64,000 bases of DNA from Mycobacterium sp. HUMS_12744610 (GTDB taxonomy: Bacteria > Actinomycetota > Actinomycetes > Mycobacteriales > Mycobacteriaceae). This document shows, piece by piece, positions 8,270 through 16,935 of this stretch. The first letter of the stretch is position 1, and each line of letters starts with the position of its first letter. A model generated the notes under the pieces. That model was not told the DNA's origin and did no database searches. It was given only the letters and a program-made list of their open reading frames with translations. Made by a program: the position numbers and the translations under genes. The stretch spans positions 1,922,001 through 1,986,000 of the forward strand of contig NZ_JBGEDP010000001.1 of assembly GCF_041206865.1 (NCBI RefSeq), read 5' to 3'.

Positions 8270-8969
8270 TGCCCAGGGCTTCCTCGAGTTCCGCACGAAG
8301 CTCACGCGATACCCGACCGCGCTTCTGCTGATTGGCGTCCGGCCCGGCGCGCCGGTCGCGCTCCTCGCTGAAGGTGCTCTGCCAGAGCCGGAACGACACG
8401 GCGGCCAGACGATCGCGGCTAATCCCGAGCCGCTGAGCTAGCCGATCCTCAGTCAAGCCAGACCGTTGGCGCGTGAGCGCCAGGTCTGCTGCTGCAACGT
8501 CCGGATCAAGGTAGCCGTCCACGATTGCCCTGGATAACGCGTGGCCTCCGATGCTCGTATGTACCTGGTGCACGCCGACTTCATCGGCGCCCAACAGCTC
8601 TGTAAGGTCGAGCGGCCACGGGCGTCCGTGACACACACCTGCAACTACCGCACCAAGCGGGTCGGGTCCGTCAGGCGTCAACACTATGTTGCCGTCAAAC
8701 TGCACCAACTCGGCCAACGTCACTGGACGGCCAACGGGGATTCCGCGCTCTTTTGCGTCGGCGTGCGCCTTCGACAACGCCAAGCTGACCGCGAGAGCGG
8801 TACCGAAGGTCAGCTCCCGCCGGCCGCGCTCGAAGTCGCCCACCTTCGAGGCAGTCCAGCGTAGGCCAACCTCGCGCGCATAACGCACGAACTGCTCTTG
8901 GGTGACACCGAGCCTCGACCGGATCGCCTGGCAGTTCCGGCCGATCACCACAGCGAGCGGCTCACGCAT
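8256..8969 (-). CDS. XRE-type HTH transcriptional regulator, probable lysogeny repressor
   Basis: Protein of 237 aa. An N-terminal helix-turn-helix lies at about residues 8-60 (IRSRLGVTQEQFVRYARE, with FERGRRELTFGTAL). A second HTH-like segment (LTEDRLAQRLGISRDRLAA) lies near residue 185. It is divergent from the excisionase operon and separated from it by two perfect palindromes, the arrangement of a phage immunity repressor. ATG 8969 is preferred over an earlier GTG-type start at 8990 because it precedes the HTH at normal distance. Co-transcription with int suggests it also controls integration. Confidence 0.8.
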   Translation of the reverse strand: MREPLAVVIGRNCQAIRSRLGVTQEQFVRYAREVGLRWTASKVGDFERGRRELTFGTALAVSLALSKAHADAKERGIPVGRPVTLAELVQFDGNIVLTPDGPDPLGAVVAGVCHGRPWPLDLTELLGADEVGVHQVHTSIGGHALSRAIVDGYLDPDVAAADLALTRQRSGLTEDRLAQRLGISRDRLAAVSFRLWQSTFSEERDRRAGPDANQQKRGRVSRELRAELEEALGNGND

Positions 8970-9015
8970 GACACGGACTATAACGCACAAGCGCGTCGCT
9001 TGACAGTAATTGCAT

Positions 9016-9058
9016 GCTTGTGATTCGCTCTAATCACAAGCTACGCATCAGTGCGTAG
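9016..9058. promoter_or_regulatory. Two adjacent perfect palindromes in the repressor/excisionase intergenic region
   Basis: GCTTGTGATT (9016-9025) and AATCACAAGC (9032-9041) form a perfect 10-bp inverted repeat around a 6-bp spacer. Directly next, CTACGCA (9041-9047) and TGCGTAG (9052-9058) form a perfect 7-bp inverted repeat. A TTGACA hexamer at 9000-9005 could be a -35 for the rightward operon. These are the best candidates for the repressor operators of the genetic switch. Confidence 0.65.
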
Positions 9059-9083
9059 CGAACGATAGAGAGGACGGTAGCCG

Positions 9084-9305
9084 ATGGCTATCCCTGATGG
9101 CATCGACACGGCAACCCCCGCGGAGGTGGCACCAACGCTAGGCACCAGCGAAGCGGGTCTCGCTCAAATGCGTTATCGCGGAACGGGGCCCAGATTCGTC
9201 AAGGTAGGCAAGAAGGTGCTCTACCGCTGGTCTGACGTCCGGAAATACCTGGACGCCAACACCGTGCAGCGCACGGACGACCCGCGAGGCGCCGGTGTGA
9301 TATGA
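9084..9305 (+). CDS. Excisionase-like helix-turn-helix protein (HTH_17/MerR type)
   Basis: Protein of 73 aa with a MerR-like winged-helix fold signature (SEAGLAQMRYRGTGPRFVKV, then VLYRWSDVRKYLD), typical of phage excisionases that bind att DNA and direct integrase towards excision. An AGAGAGG ribosome-binding site precedes ATG 9084. It is the first gene of the rightward operon, facing the repressor. The stop overlaps the next start (ATGA). Confidence 0.8.
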   Translation: MAIPDGIDTATPAEVAPTLGTSEAGLAQMRYRGTGPRFVKVGKKVLYRWSDVRKYLDANTVQRTDDPRGAGVI

Positions 9306-10384
9306 GCCCTCCACCAAAAGAAGTCGGCCCGGGCACTCAGTCCCGGGCCACCTCGACGTCGCGAAACGCTACCTCCATCCTAACGGACGAATCTGGCGGC
9401 CTACTCGGGGAACTAACGATCGCCGAGCCGCCCGATTATGTCTTCACTGGCGCCCCAGTGATGACCAAAGATCTTGCTCGCCGGATGACCAATTACATCA
9501 GGCTGACGACGGAGGTCCTTTGGGATGTCGTTGTTACGGTCTACAGGGGCGGCGCTTGGAAGGTCCTCGGCTACTCGTCCTGGGACGACTACTGCACCCA
9601 AGAGTTCGGCCCGACTCGGTTGCGGTTACCGCGCGAGGAGCGCGCCGAAGTGGTGGCTTCACTGCGGGAGTCGGGGCTGAGCATCCGGGCTATCGCATCG
9701 GCGACCGGCACGGGAACGCGGCAGGTTCAAGAAGCCCTACGCGAGCAGGTGTGTTCCCAGACCACACCTGCCGAGCCCGACGAGGACGCGCTTGCCGATG
9801 AGTTGATCGTCGCCGAGCAGGAGTTGCCTCCGCTGCTGCCTGAGAACGTGCCCGGCGCGCCAACGGAATCGACACCGGGGCAGACGGGTCGCGTAGTGGA
9901 GGCACTGGACCGGGCTCGGCGCTCTGAAGCCAAACCCGCGCCGATCATTGGCACGGACGGCAAGCGCTATCAACCCAAACCGGCACCGCTGCAGCGGGAG
10001 CCGCAGAAGCCCCGTCGGCGACCGCTCACCCAACAGGCGGACGCACTGTCGCTAGAACTCAACCGGATCAACCGGCGGTTGGAGAAGTTGGTCACTGACG
10101 ACAGGTTCTCCCACAACAGGGAGATGATCGGCTGCCGCATCCGGCCGGCGGTCAAGACGGGGCTGGACGTCCTCGGACGCCTGGACCGGGGGATCAACGG
10201 CCCCAAGAACTCCGCCGACGACAAACTGTCCGCCCTGGCGGACGTGCTCCAACAGTGTGTCGTGTTCGCGGCGGGCATCGACTTCTCCGACGTCACCAGC
10301 AACGCCGCGCCGCAACACATCGCCGCCGTTCTCGACAACCTCGACGGCATTCATGACATCCTCGAGCAGCGGGGCGTCCGGTGA
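9302..10384 (+). CDS. Phage-type protein with internal HTH motif, unknown function
   Basis: Hydrophilic protein of 360 aa. A central segment (REERAEVVASLRESGLSI, then RAIASATGTGTRQVQEAL) looks like a resolvase- or ParB-type helix-turn-helix. A proline-rich linker and a helical C-terminal region (SLELNRINRRLEKLV) follow. I do not recognise the family with certainty; a DNA-binding or partition-like replication accessory role is plausible from position. It is coupled to both neighbours by start-stop overlaps. Confidence 0.65.
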   Translation: MSPPPKEVGPGTQSRATSTSRNATSILTDESGGLLGELTIAEPPDYVFTGAPVMTKDLARRMTNYIRLTTEVLWDVVVTVYRGGAWKVLGYSSWDDYCTQEFGPTRLRLPREERAEVVASLRESGLSIRAIASATGTGTRQVQEALREQVCSQTTPAEPDEDALADELIVAEQELPPLLPENVPGAPTESTPGQTGRVVEALDRARRSEAKPAPIIGTDGKRYQPKPAPLQREPQKPRRRPLTQQADALSLELNRINRRLEKLVTDDRFSHNREMIGCRIRPAVKTGLDVLGRLDRGINGPKNSADDKLSALADVLQQCVVFAAGIDFSDVTSNAAPQHIAAVLDNLDGIHDILEQRGVR

Positions 10385-10713
10385 CCGTCCCCGTGACGCG
10401 CTCCCAGCAGGTCTCTTGGTACGAGACCCACGAATTCATGCAGGCCTTGCTCGCCCAGGCGAATTGCGGGCCTCTTCCCTGGCCTGGCACCCCGAGCTGG
10501 TGTGAGCTAGCTGACGGAGATCCGCGAAAATTATTGTCCTTGGCGGCTTTTGGTGTTCACAACGCTTTGCGTGTCGAAACGGCGCAGGCCGCCCTCGCCG
10601 AGGCGAGTCGGGCTGTCAGCGCGGCGGCCGACTGGCCGAAGATCAGCCAAGAAGTCAGACAGCGCAACGAGTTCCGGGCCGAGCACACCTGGGCGAAACG
10701 GGTTTCGTCATGA
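10381..10713 (+). CDS. DUF2742-family phage protein
   Basis: Protein of 110 aa whose QQVSWYETHEFMQALL, GTPSWCELADGDPRKL and AVSAAADWPKISQEVRQR segments match the DUF2742 family. That family is known from the phiRv-type prophages of M. tuberculosis (Rv2656c type). Function is unknown. The GTG start overlaps the previous stop (GTGA), and its own stop overlaps the next small gene. Confidence 0.8.
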   Translation: MTVPVTRSQQVSWYETHEFMQALLAQANCGPLPWPGTPSWCELADGDPRKLLSLAAFGVHNALRVETAQAALAEASRAVSAAADWPKISQEVRQRNEFRAEHTWAKRVSS

Positions 10714-10871
10714 CCGCCGCGATTTATGGGACTAGAGCGATGCGGGATCTCGTACGCGAGGCGATTGAGTTCTGGATTGACGATGAGGCGCTGCGGCTGA
10801 CTCGGCTCGCCGAGGAATCCGAACGCGAGGTGCTGCACCGTATCGCCGGACGCGGCTGGTGTGTCGAGTGA
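10710..10871 (+). CDS. Small hypothetical protein (53 aa)
   Basis: The ATG at 10710 overlaps the DUF2742 stop (ATGA). The frame runs 53 codons (MTAAIYGTRAMRDLVREAIE and onwards) and ends at a TGA that overlaps the GTG of the next gene (GTGA). The double coupling and the amphipathic helical composition support a real gene. No family is recognised. Confidence 0.6.
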   Translation: MTAAIYGTRAMRDLVREAIEFWIDDEALRLTRLAEESEREVLHRIAGRGWCVE

Positions 10872-10960
10872 CCGACACCGACCGCTCCGACGAGCTGCGC
10901 GAGCTGTGGGCAGAGGACAACCCGGACGGCGCCGAGTTGCTCGACGACGTACAACAATTT

Positions 10961-12346
10961 GGCTCTATTGACATGAATGTGGGTGGCCCCTGGTGTGGTA
11001 TGGGAGTTCGAGGGTGACCGGTCCGCAAGCCAGGAGGATGAGAGCGAGGGCAGCTTGAGCGCTGTGGAAGCCGTAGGCACGGCGCACGAGGAGACGCACC
11101 TTGGTGTTGAGCCCTTCGTGGCGTCCGTTCGACAGGTTCCTCTCGATGGCGGCGTTGATGCCGGCGCGGTGTTTGCGGATGGTGCGCCCGGCCTTGACGA
11201 ACTCCGGGATGCGGCTGCGTTGGGCTCGCGAGCACCAACGATCCAGCAGTTCGGCGACGGTGGCGGCGTCGAGGTCGCCGGCGAAGACCTCGCGCAACGC
11301 TTCTTTGAGTTGATAGGCGCGCCAAAGGATCCCGCCGCTGCGTTTCATTTCCCGCAGGGTTTCGGCTTGGGTGTCGGTGAGGTCGGCGGGGTTCTTCAGC
11401 AGCGCCCAGCGCGCACCCTTGAACGTGCGAGCGATGCGCTGATCGGGCAGCGTGCGGGCGGCCTGCCACACCTGGCGGCGCACCGCATCGAGCGCGTCGG
11501 TGACGAGCTTGACAACGTGGAACGGGTCGACGCAGATCACCGCCGCCGGCACCCGCTGGCGCACCGCTTTGGCGTAGGCGGGTCCCATGTCCATCGACAC
11601 CGCTTCGATGGACGCACCTTCGTCGGGCAGTTCATCGAAGAAGGCGTCCAAGGTGTCGCTGTCCTTGCCGGGTTTGCCCCACACGATGGTGCCGCTGTCG
11701 TGGTCGGAGACCAGCGTCAAATACCGGTGGTGTTTGCACCAGGAGATCTCGTCGACGCCGATGTCGACCAGCCCGCACAGCCGGTTGGGGTCGAGCACGT
11801 CGGGGGCGAGGCGTTCGCAGATTGCGCCTACGGTGCGCCAGGCCACCCTGGCGAAGGTGCTGACGGTGGTTTTGTCGGTCTTGGTGACCAGCCAGGCCAC
11901 CAGGTCCTCGAAGTCGCGGGTGTGGCGGGAGCCGGGGCGGGCGAACGGCACCGCTTCGGCCAGCACACCATGTGTCGGGCAGCGCAGCCGCCTGCGCCGC
12001 AACAGGATCCGGCATATCCGCCCGGCGGTGTCCAGATGCCGCCACGACGAGTCCACCTCCCGGGTGTCATAGCGATGCCGGGTCGTAAACGAGCAGTGCG
12101 GGCAGCCAAGCCGGCGCCGGCGCAAGCTAACCGTGACGCGCAGCTCACCACCGTGCACAGCGGCCGCGCCGACGCGCACGCCAGGCAGATCGAGCAGGGA
12201 ATTGAGTAGGGTTGATGCGCGCACGGACGGCTCCAGGATCGATCGGGGTTAAGGCCATCGAACCTAGATCACCGTCCGTGCGCCCCGCTCACCATCCCCG
12301 CCGCCATACCACACGCTCCCTGATCCACATGAACGTCAGGAGAGCC
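10961..12346 (-). mobile_element. ISL3-family insertion sequence with 8-bp target duplication
   Basis: The element is 1386 bp. Its left end starts GGCTCTATTGACATGAATGT and the complement of its right end starts GGCTCTCCTGACGTTCATGT, imperfect inverted repeats beginning with the ISL3-type GGCTCT. The 8 bp AACAATTT occurs immediately outside both ends (10953-10960 and 12347-12354), the duplication length expected of ISL3. It holds one transposase gene. Confidence 0.93.
10965..12224 (-). CDS. ISL3-family transposase
   Basis: DDE transposase of 419 aa. The N-terminal zinc-finger region has the CPHC and CPTHG cysteine pairs. The ISL3 core follows (GVDEISWCKHHRYLTLV, SMDMGPAYAKAV, VDPFHVVKL), and the C-terminal motif NLSNGRHEGLNTKVRLL carries the catalytic glutamate. 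Length is normal for the family and no frameshift is seen, so the IS may be active. It is transcribed opposite to the gene it interrupts. Confidence 0.93.
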   Translation of the reverse strand: MRASTLLNSLLDLPGVRVGAAAVHGGELRVTVSLRRRRLGCPHCSFTTRHRYDTREVDSSWRHLDTAGRICRILLRRRRLRCPTHGVLAEAVPFARPGSRHTRDFEDLVAWLVTKTDKTTVSTFARVAWRTVGAICERLAPDVLDPNRLCGLVDIGVDEISWCKHHRYLTLVSDHDSGTIVWGKPGKDSDTLDAFFDELPDEGASIEAVSMDMGPAYAKAVRQRVPAAVICVDPFHVVKLVTDALDAVRRQVWQAARTLPDQRIARTFKGARWALLKNPADLTDTQAETLREMKRSGGILWRAYQLKEALREVFAGDLDAATVAELLDRWCSRAQRSRIPEFVKAGRTIRKHRAGINAAIERNLSNGRHEGLNTKVRLLVRRAYGFHSAQAALALILLACGPVTLELPYHTRGHPHSCQ

Positions 12347-13730
12347 AACAATTTGCGAGTGCTTTCTTGGCGCTGCCAAGCCCGCATCATCTGACGGTGC
12401 TGTGCCTGTGGAGTTTGCACACCTGGTGCGTCGGTGCGTTTTACGTGACCCCCAGGTTGGTCCTCGACTCTCCCGAGCCCGGTTCGGGAAAGACCCGCGT
12501 ACTGGAAGTGCTTGCGCTGCTGTGCTGCAACGCGAAGTTGACCTTATCGACGACCACGGCAGCCCTGTATCGGCGGATTGCAGCGGCCGGCGAGAGGCCG
12601 CCGACGATCTTGCAGGACGAGGCCGACGCGGTTTGGGGGCGCACAACCAACCCGCAAGCCGAGGACTTACGGGCGATCTTCAACGCCGGGTACAAGCGCG
12701 GCGCCACGGTAGACCGATGCGAGGGCGACTCCAAGAACATGCGCGTGGTTGAGTTCCCGGTTTTCGCCCCGGCCGTGTTGGCGGGTTTGGCCGGGAAGAT
12801 GCCGAAGACGATCATCGACCGGGCTGCCGCGGTCTTCCACATGCGACGCCGCGCGCCTGATGAGCACATTGCCGAATTTCGAGAGCGGGACGCCGCCGCT
12901 GCCGCTGCGCCGCTGCGCGACCGCATGGAGCGGTGGGCTGCCGCCAATTTCGACACTCTGGCGGCAGCGCGACCCGCCATGCCCGAGGGGGTGCGCGACC
13001 GCCCGGCCGAGTGCTGGGAGTCGCTGCTGGCGATTGCCGATGCGGCCGGCGATGGTTGGCCGGAACGCGCCCGCGCGGCCTGCCGTCACTTCGTGTTCGA
13101 TAGCGACCCTGACGAGCTCTCGTTCGGCGCCCGGCTGTTGCGCGACGTGCACACCGCCTTCGGCGACCGGGACCGCATGTTCTCGGCAGACATCGTGGCC
13201 GCACTGGTCACCGACGACGAGGCCGAATGGGCAGACCTCTGGGGCAAGCCGCTCGATCAGAAGCGTCTGGCAAAGGAGTTGAAGCGCTACGGGGTGCGGT
13301 CGAACACCATCCGCATCGGCGAAGGGCGCGCCAAGGGGTACCAGGTCGACGGCGACGACGGGCTGGGCCAAGCATGGCGGCGGTACCTACCCGGCGCACT
13401 TGTGCGTGACATCCGTGACCACCGTGACATTGCAGGTCAGCGCGTCACGGATAAATCCGGCGACCGTGACAGCGGTGCCATCCGTGACGCATCCGTGACA
13501 ACCGAAATGCCCTCTGAACAGGCGTTATTCGATGGCGTCACGGCTGTCACGGCTGTCACGCGCACCAATGGAAACTCGCCTACGCCAGCCACACCCGAAC
13601 AGAACGCCGCCTACCGAAGCGGCCTCTGCATCGACTGCCGCGAGCGGCCGCCGTCAGCGGGGCGCCCTCGCTGCAACGCCTGCCACCGCGCATATGTCCG
13701 CACCTCAGCAAACCCGTGAAGGAACTCCCG

Positions 13731-14039
13731 ATGAAACTCGTCCTCTCAGACAGGCCCGACAGTATCGACTACTTGAAGATTGCCGCGGCGTGGCGCATGG
13801 CCCGCGACACCGACCGCTCGGTGGTCGTCCATCGCGTGTGCTTCGAGTGCCCGGCGGTCGCGACCATTGCGCCCGCAGCGGCCGGTGGGGCCCACCGCAT
13901 CGCCGCGGAGCACGAGGGCTGGTGCCCGGTGCTCGCGGCCCACGGGGGGCGTGCCCTGACGGCGCGCGAGCGGCGGCGGCACCGGCGCTACATGGACGGC
14001 GAGCAGCTCGCTGACCCCGCAGGCGAGGCGCAGTCGTGA
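13731..14039 (+). CDS. Small hypothetical phage-type protein (102 aa)
   Basis: ATG 13731 follows a GAAGGAA ribosome-binding sequence 12 bp after the DUF3631 gene. The product has a paired-cysteine patch (RVCFECPAVA and EGWCPVLAAHGG) that could bind zinc, then an arginine-rich C-terminus. No family is recognised. Its stop overlaps the next GTG (GTGA), so it belongs to the same rightward operon. Confidence 0.65.
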   Translation: MKLVLSDRPDSIDYLKIAAAWRMARDTDRSVVVHRVCFECPAVATIAPAAAGGAHRIAAEHEGWCPVLAAHGGRALTARERRRHRRYMDGEQLADPAGEAQS

Positions 14040-14479
14040 GTGGCCGCCGGACCGCGGACGAGCGCACCCGGATCGCCGCTTCCGTTCAACGAATCGATAG
14101 CGTCGCGCTCAGCCTCGACGCGGCGCGGCTCGTCGTGCACTGGCTCGGCCAACTCGCCGAGATCACCCGCCAGCGCAACGGCTGCCCGCCTGAAGGTCTC
14201 GTCGAGTTCCAGCACGCAATCGCCGAGGAACTCGTGGCCGACTCGCGCCGACGCGAACAGGGCGGCTCGAGACCGCACGAGCTTGTAGGTTTCGAGCATG
14301 AGCAGCGATACATGGAACCTGCCGAAGCGGCAACAGCGCTTGGCGTTTCAGCCGATACGGTCCGCTGGCACTGCCGAAAAGGCAACCTCGATGGCCGCAA
14401 GTTCGGGCGCCAGGTGATGGTCACCGCGGCGTCGGTCGAGGCGCTGAAAGCGCGGCGCAGCGAGCAGAGAGGAGCCTAG
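14036..14479 (+). CDS. Small DNA-binding protein with C-terminal MerR/excisionase-type HTH
   Basis: Protein of 147 aa. The second half (MEPAEAATALGVSADTVRWH and on to RQVMVTAASVEALKAR) is a typical HTH_17 helix-turn-helix of excisionase or regulator type. The first half is helical and unassigned. The GTG start overlaps the preceding stop. It may regulate late genes of the element or act as a second recombination directionality factor. Confidence 0.7.
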   Translation: MSGRRTADERTRIAASVQRIDSVALSLDAARLVVHWLGQLAEITRQRNGCPPEGLVEFQHAIAEELVADSRRREQGGSRPHELVGFEHEQRYMEPAEAATALGVSADTVRWHCRKGNLDGRKFGRQVMVTAASVEALKARRSEQRGA

Positions 14480-14481
14480 AA

Positions 14482-15207
14482 GTGGCAGAGAAAGTGGTGG
14501 TCCCGCGCGCTGAAGTCGTTCGCCTGCTTGGCCTTCCGGCCGATGTGAATGAGGAGACGATGCAGCGTGAACTTGCTATTCAGCTCGCCGAAATCGAGGC
14601 TGCGAAAGAGGCTCGGCGGGTGTCGGCGGCCGAGCAGGCGGCCCGCGCCGAGGACCGGCGGATCGTGCTGGCCGCGGTGAACGCCGGCAAGTTCCCCCGC
14701 TCGCGCATCGAGTTCTGGACGGACGCGCTTCAGCGGGATCGCGAGAACGGCCGTGCCATCATCGCGTCGTTGGCGCCGGGACTACGGCCAGCCGAGCAGC
14801 TCGTCGTCGATGCCGAGGTTGAAGCGACACACCGCCGCGTGCTTGAGCGCTTGGGTGTCCGGGCGCCGCAGACAGTGGCGGCCAGCGACGGGACAACGAC
14901 GTACCAGCAGGCCGTGCGCAACGCAGACAAGTTCGGGCGCAGCTCTGGCGAGCACTTGCCCGATCCGTTCGTGGTTCCGGCCATCCCGCCGCCGGTGCGG
15001 ATCCGCACCGGCAAGCCGGCGTCCGAACTGACCGAGCGTGAGCGGGCGGACGCGATGCAGCGTCGCCTTGGACCCAGGTTCTACGCGGGCACGCAGCCGC
15101 CTCCGCAGGGCGACAAGTGGTTTCAGCCATCCCCCAACCAGCCCTACGTGTTCGACGAGGACTCGCAGCAGTGGCGCGAGAATCCGAACTACCGACCCAC
15201 CAACTAA
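14482..15207 (+). CDS. Phage-type protein, possible scaffold- or protease-tail-like (241 aa)
   Basis: GTG 14482 is preceded by AGAGAGGAG. The middle of the protein (VLAAVNAGKFPRSRIEFW, then ALQRDRENGRAIIASLAPG) resembles the C-terminal helical segment of Mu-I-like scaffold/protease proteins. The N-terminal half is a charged coiled-coil-like helix rich in Ala and Glu. The C-terminal part is proline-rich. No protease residues are visible, so a stand-alone scaffold or a capsid-remodelling protein is possible. The assignment is weak. Confidence 0.5.
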   Translation: MAEKVVVPRAEVVRLLGLPADVNEETMQRELAIQLAEIEAAKEARRVSAAEQAARAEDRRIVLAAVNAGKFPRSRIEFWTDALQRDRENGRAIIASLAPGLRPAEQLVVDAEVEATHRRVLERLGVRAPQTVAASDGTTTYQQAVRNADKFGRSSGEHLPDPFVVPAIPPPVRIRTGKPASELTERERADAMQRRLGPRFYAGTQPPPQGDKWFQPSPNQPYVFDEDSQQWRENPNYRPTN

Positions 15208-15219
15208 GGAGAGAGATAA

Positions 15220-15639
15220 ATGCTCGGAACGATGGCCGTCAACTTAGCCATGGGCGTGAGCGGAGAATGGCGGCCGGCGTACCGCGTGGTTGCCCCCTTG
15301 GTCATCGTCAAGGATCAGACCGGCAAGCTGCACCACGCCTACAAGGGCAGCCAGTTGGCGTGGCTCAACGACGAGCAGCGGGACCACTTCCTGCGCAAGG
15401 GATTGGTGGAAGAGCTCGACAGCGGCGACGCGCCGATCCTGCCGTCCAGCGACCAGATCGGCAACTGTGTCGCCCAGCTTTCAAGCCTTGGCGTGGACCC
15501 CAGGGCCGGGCGACCGACGGCTCGCAAGGCGCTCGAAGCCGCCGGCCATCGGTGGTCGAACGAAGTGATCGCCGAAGCGGTCAAGATCCGCCAGTTCAGC
15601 GCACCTCATGATGAGCGCGAGAGCTTCCCCATCGCGTGA
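15220..15639 (+). CDS. Hypothetical phage-type protein (139 aa)
   Basis: ATG 15220 has a good AAGGAGAG ribosome-binding site. The sequence contains HHAYKGSQLAWLNDEQRDHF and LRKGLVEEL, a segment I recall from small actinophage proteins, and a C-terminal helix (ARKALEAAGHRWSNEVIAEA). Function is unknown. It is 12 bp downstream of the previous gene and is probably co-transcribed. Confidence 0.6.
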   Translation: MLGTMAVNLAMGVSGEWRPAYRVVAPLVIVKDQTGKLHHAYKGSQLAWLNDEQRDHFLRKGLVEELDSGDAPILPSSDQIGNCVAQLSSLGVDPRAGRPTARKALEAAGHRWSNEVIAEAVKIRQFSAPHDERESFPIA

Positions 15640-15777
15640 GGTAGAGCAGGTTTCCCGCGCGGCTTTCCGTGGCGGCTTCCCGCGCGGGTAGGTGCCGGCC
15701 GGCGCCCACAGCCAAAGGTCAATTGGGTAGGCCCCCGGCGCGGACCGGCCGGCACCGCACACACAGAAAGGAGCCGC

Positions 15778-15966
15778 ATGGACGCGCAGACAGCGCAGCA
15801 GCGCTACATCGAGACGACGGCCCTGCAGGGTGCGCTGCAGGGCATGAGCGACGACGACCCCAGACGACGATTCCGCCACGACCCGCTGATGGCGTTGATC
15901 AACCAGGCCCACCGGGCGCGCACCGACCACGATGGCGGCATGAACTACATGTCAGTGCCGTTCTGA
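15778..15966 (+). CDS. Small hypothetical protein (62 aa)
   Basis: ATG 15778 follows a strong AAAGGAG ribosome-binding site with correct spacing. The product is charged (MDAQTAQQRYIETTALQGAL at the start). No family is recognised. It is the last clear rightward gene before a decayed region. Confidence 0.6.
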   Translation: MDAQTAQQRYIETTALQGALQGMSDDDPRRRFRHDPLMALINQAHRARTDHDGGMNYMSVPF

Positions 15967-16935
15967 TTTCGGCTCCGTGTGGGGAACTGGACCTACGCGG
16001 CGATACTCCGCGCGGGCTCGGAATCGAACTCCGGCCCCCGGCGTCGTCGGAGTATCGAAGCGCTGACCATGCGCGTTGGTCGTCCTCACACCGTGCGACG
16101 GGCGACCTCCAGCGGCTGCCATGGGTCGCCGGTCCTCCTACCCCCCCCCCGAAAAAATCAGGACCCAGGGGGGGTGCGCGACCGCCGCTCCGTCACGAAT
16201 TTTTTTACACAGGACCCAAAAAATCGGGGAACCTGCCCCCTCTCCAGAGGGAAATCCCCTGGTGAGAGCCCCTTTTTGGACATGCCTGCTCATGCCGCGT
16301 GCGGGGGGATTTCCCCCCGCGCCCGCTCATGCCGCGTGAGGCGATTTCCCTTCGGTGGCGCGCCGCTGTCCGAGCTGTCCCGGACAGGTCATTTCGCCTG
16401 GTCACTTGCCCGAAGGGAGTCGGTGACCTCAATCCGGCTTAGGCCATCGGCGAGGAGCCGGTCGGCGACCATCGTGGGGTTCGACAGGCCGAGCACCCGG
16501 TCGGTGTCCCGCGCGAAACCCGGCGGCGTTGGGAATCCGGGTTGAATCCAGTGTGGACTGGTCAAGGCGTTGGATGCGTCCGAAGGGGAGTCTTCGATTG
16601 GGGTACGTCTGGCGTACCTCATCGTCAAGGCGCTCGCTTCAAGCGCCCGAGCGCGGCGACGGCGACACTGTGCCCGCGCTGTCCGGGACAGTTGTAGCCG
16701 GCCGGGCGGCAGCCCTGGGGCACGTGCGCTGGGTCGCGCCATGTCGCTGCTGTCGATCGGCGTTCCACTCGCCGCCGTGATCATTGTCGCGGGCTGGACG
16801 CTGGCCCGGACCGAGCAGCTGGTGTTGCGCCACGCGCACGAGATGTGCGAGCTGTTCCGGGAAGGCGCGACGGTCGACCAGGTGAACCAGCGGGACGAGG
16901 CGGGAGGGCGAGCGCCAGCATCGGCGACGCTGCAG
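15967..16935. other. Decayed or non-coding stretch with homopolymers
   Basis: I see no convincing intact gene in this 0.97 kb. It contains a C10 run at 16141-16150, A/T-rich hexamers, and two copies of GCTCATGCCGCGTG (near 16289 and 16327), each followed by a GATTTCCC element. A Bro-N remnant lies on the minus strand (listed separately). A frame from ATG 16741 begins with a hydrophobic helix (MSLLSIGVPLAAVIIVAGW) but soon runs antisense through the next gene. Confidence 0.5.
16389..16550 (-). pseudogene. Bro-N antirepressor domain fragment
   Basis: The minus strand reads DRVLGLSNPTMVADRLLADG followed by LSRIEVTDSL before a stop at 16389. This matches the middle of the Bro-N antirepressor domain (VCRVLGLSNPxxxxxRL). 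Start and C-terminal half are missing. It is one of three Bro-N fragments in the element. Confidence 0.5.

Larger units (their letters stand above)
10868..13719 (+). pseudogene. DUF3631 ATPase/primase-helicase-like replication gene, split by an IS
   Basis: The gene starts at GTG 10868 (VTDTDRSDELRELWAEDN), is interrupted after the TTT codon at 10958-10960 and resumes at 12355. Removing the IS and one copy of its 8-bp target duplication restores a single frame across the junction (DDVQQF|ASAFLALPSPHHL). The downstream part has a Walker A motif (PEPGSGKTR), a Walker B-like segment (ILQDEADAVWG), the DUF3631 region and a C-terminal zinc-ribbon-like CIDC...CNAC. Such proteins act in phage or island replication. 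As read it is broken. A shortened product from TTG 12367 would lack the N-terminus. Confidence 0.85.

Noticed and set aside
10977..12209. Long plus-strand frame antisense to the ISL3 transposase
   Set aside because: It mirrors the codon structure of the transposase; no family features.
13403..13560. Repeated CGTGAC/GTCACG words suggestive of a CRISPR-like or iteron array
   Set aside because: Spacing is irregular and the words lie inside the DUF3631 coding frame, encoding a low-complexity linker.
16000..16060. tRNA-like 3' half (GAATCGAACTCCGG) in the decayed stretch
   Set aside because: The T-stem does not pair beyond its end bases and no acceptor or anticodon arm can be drawn.
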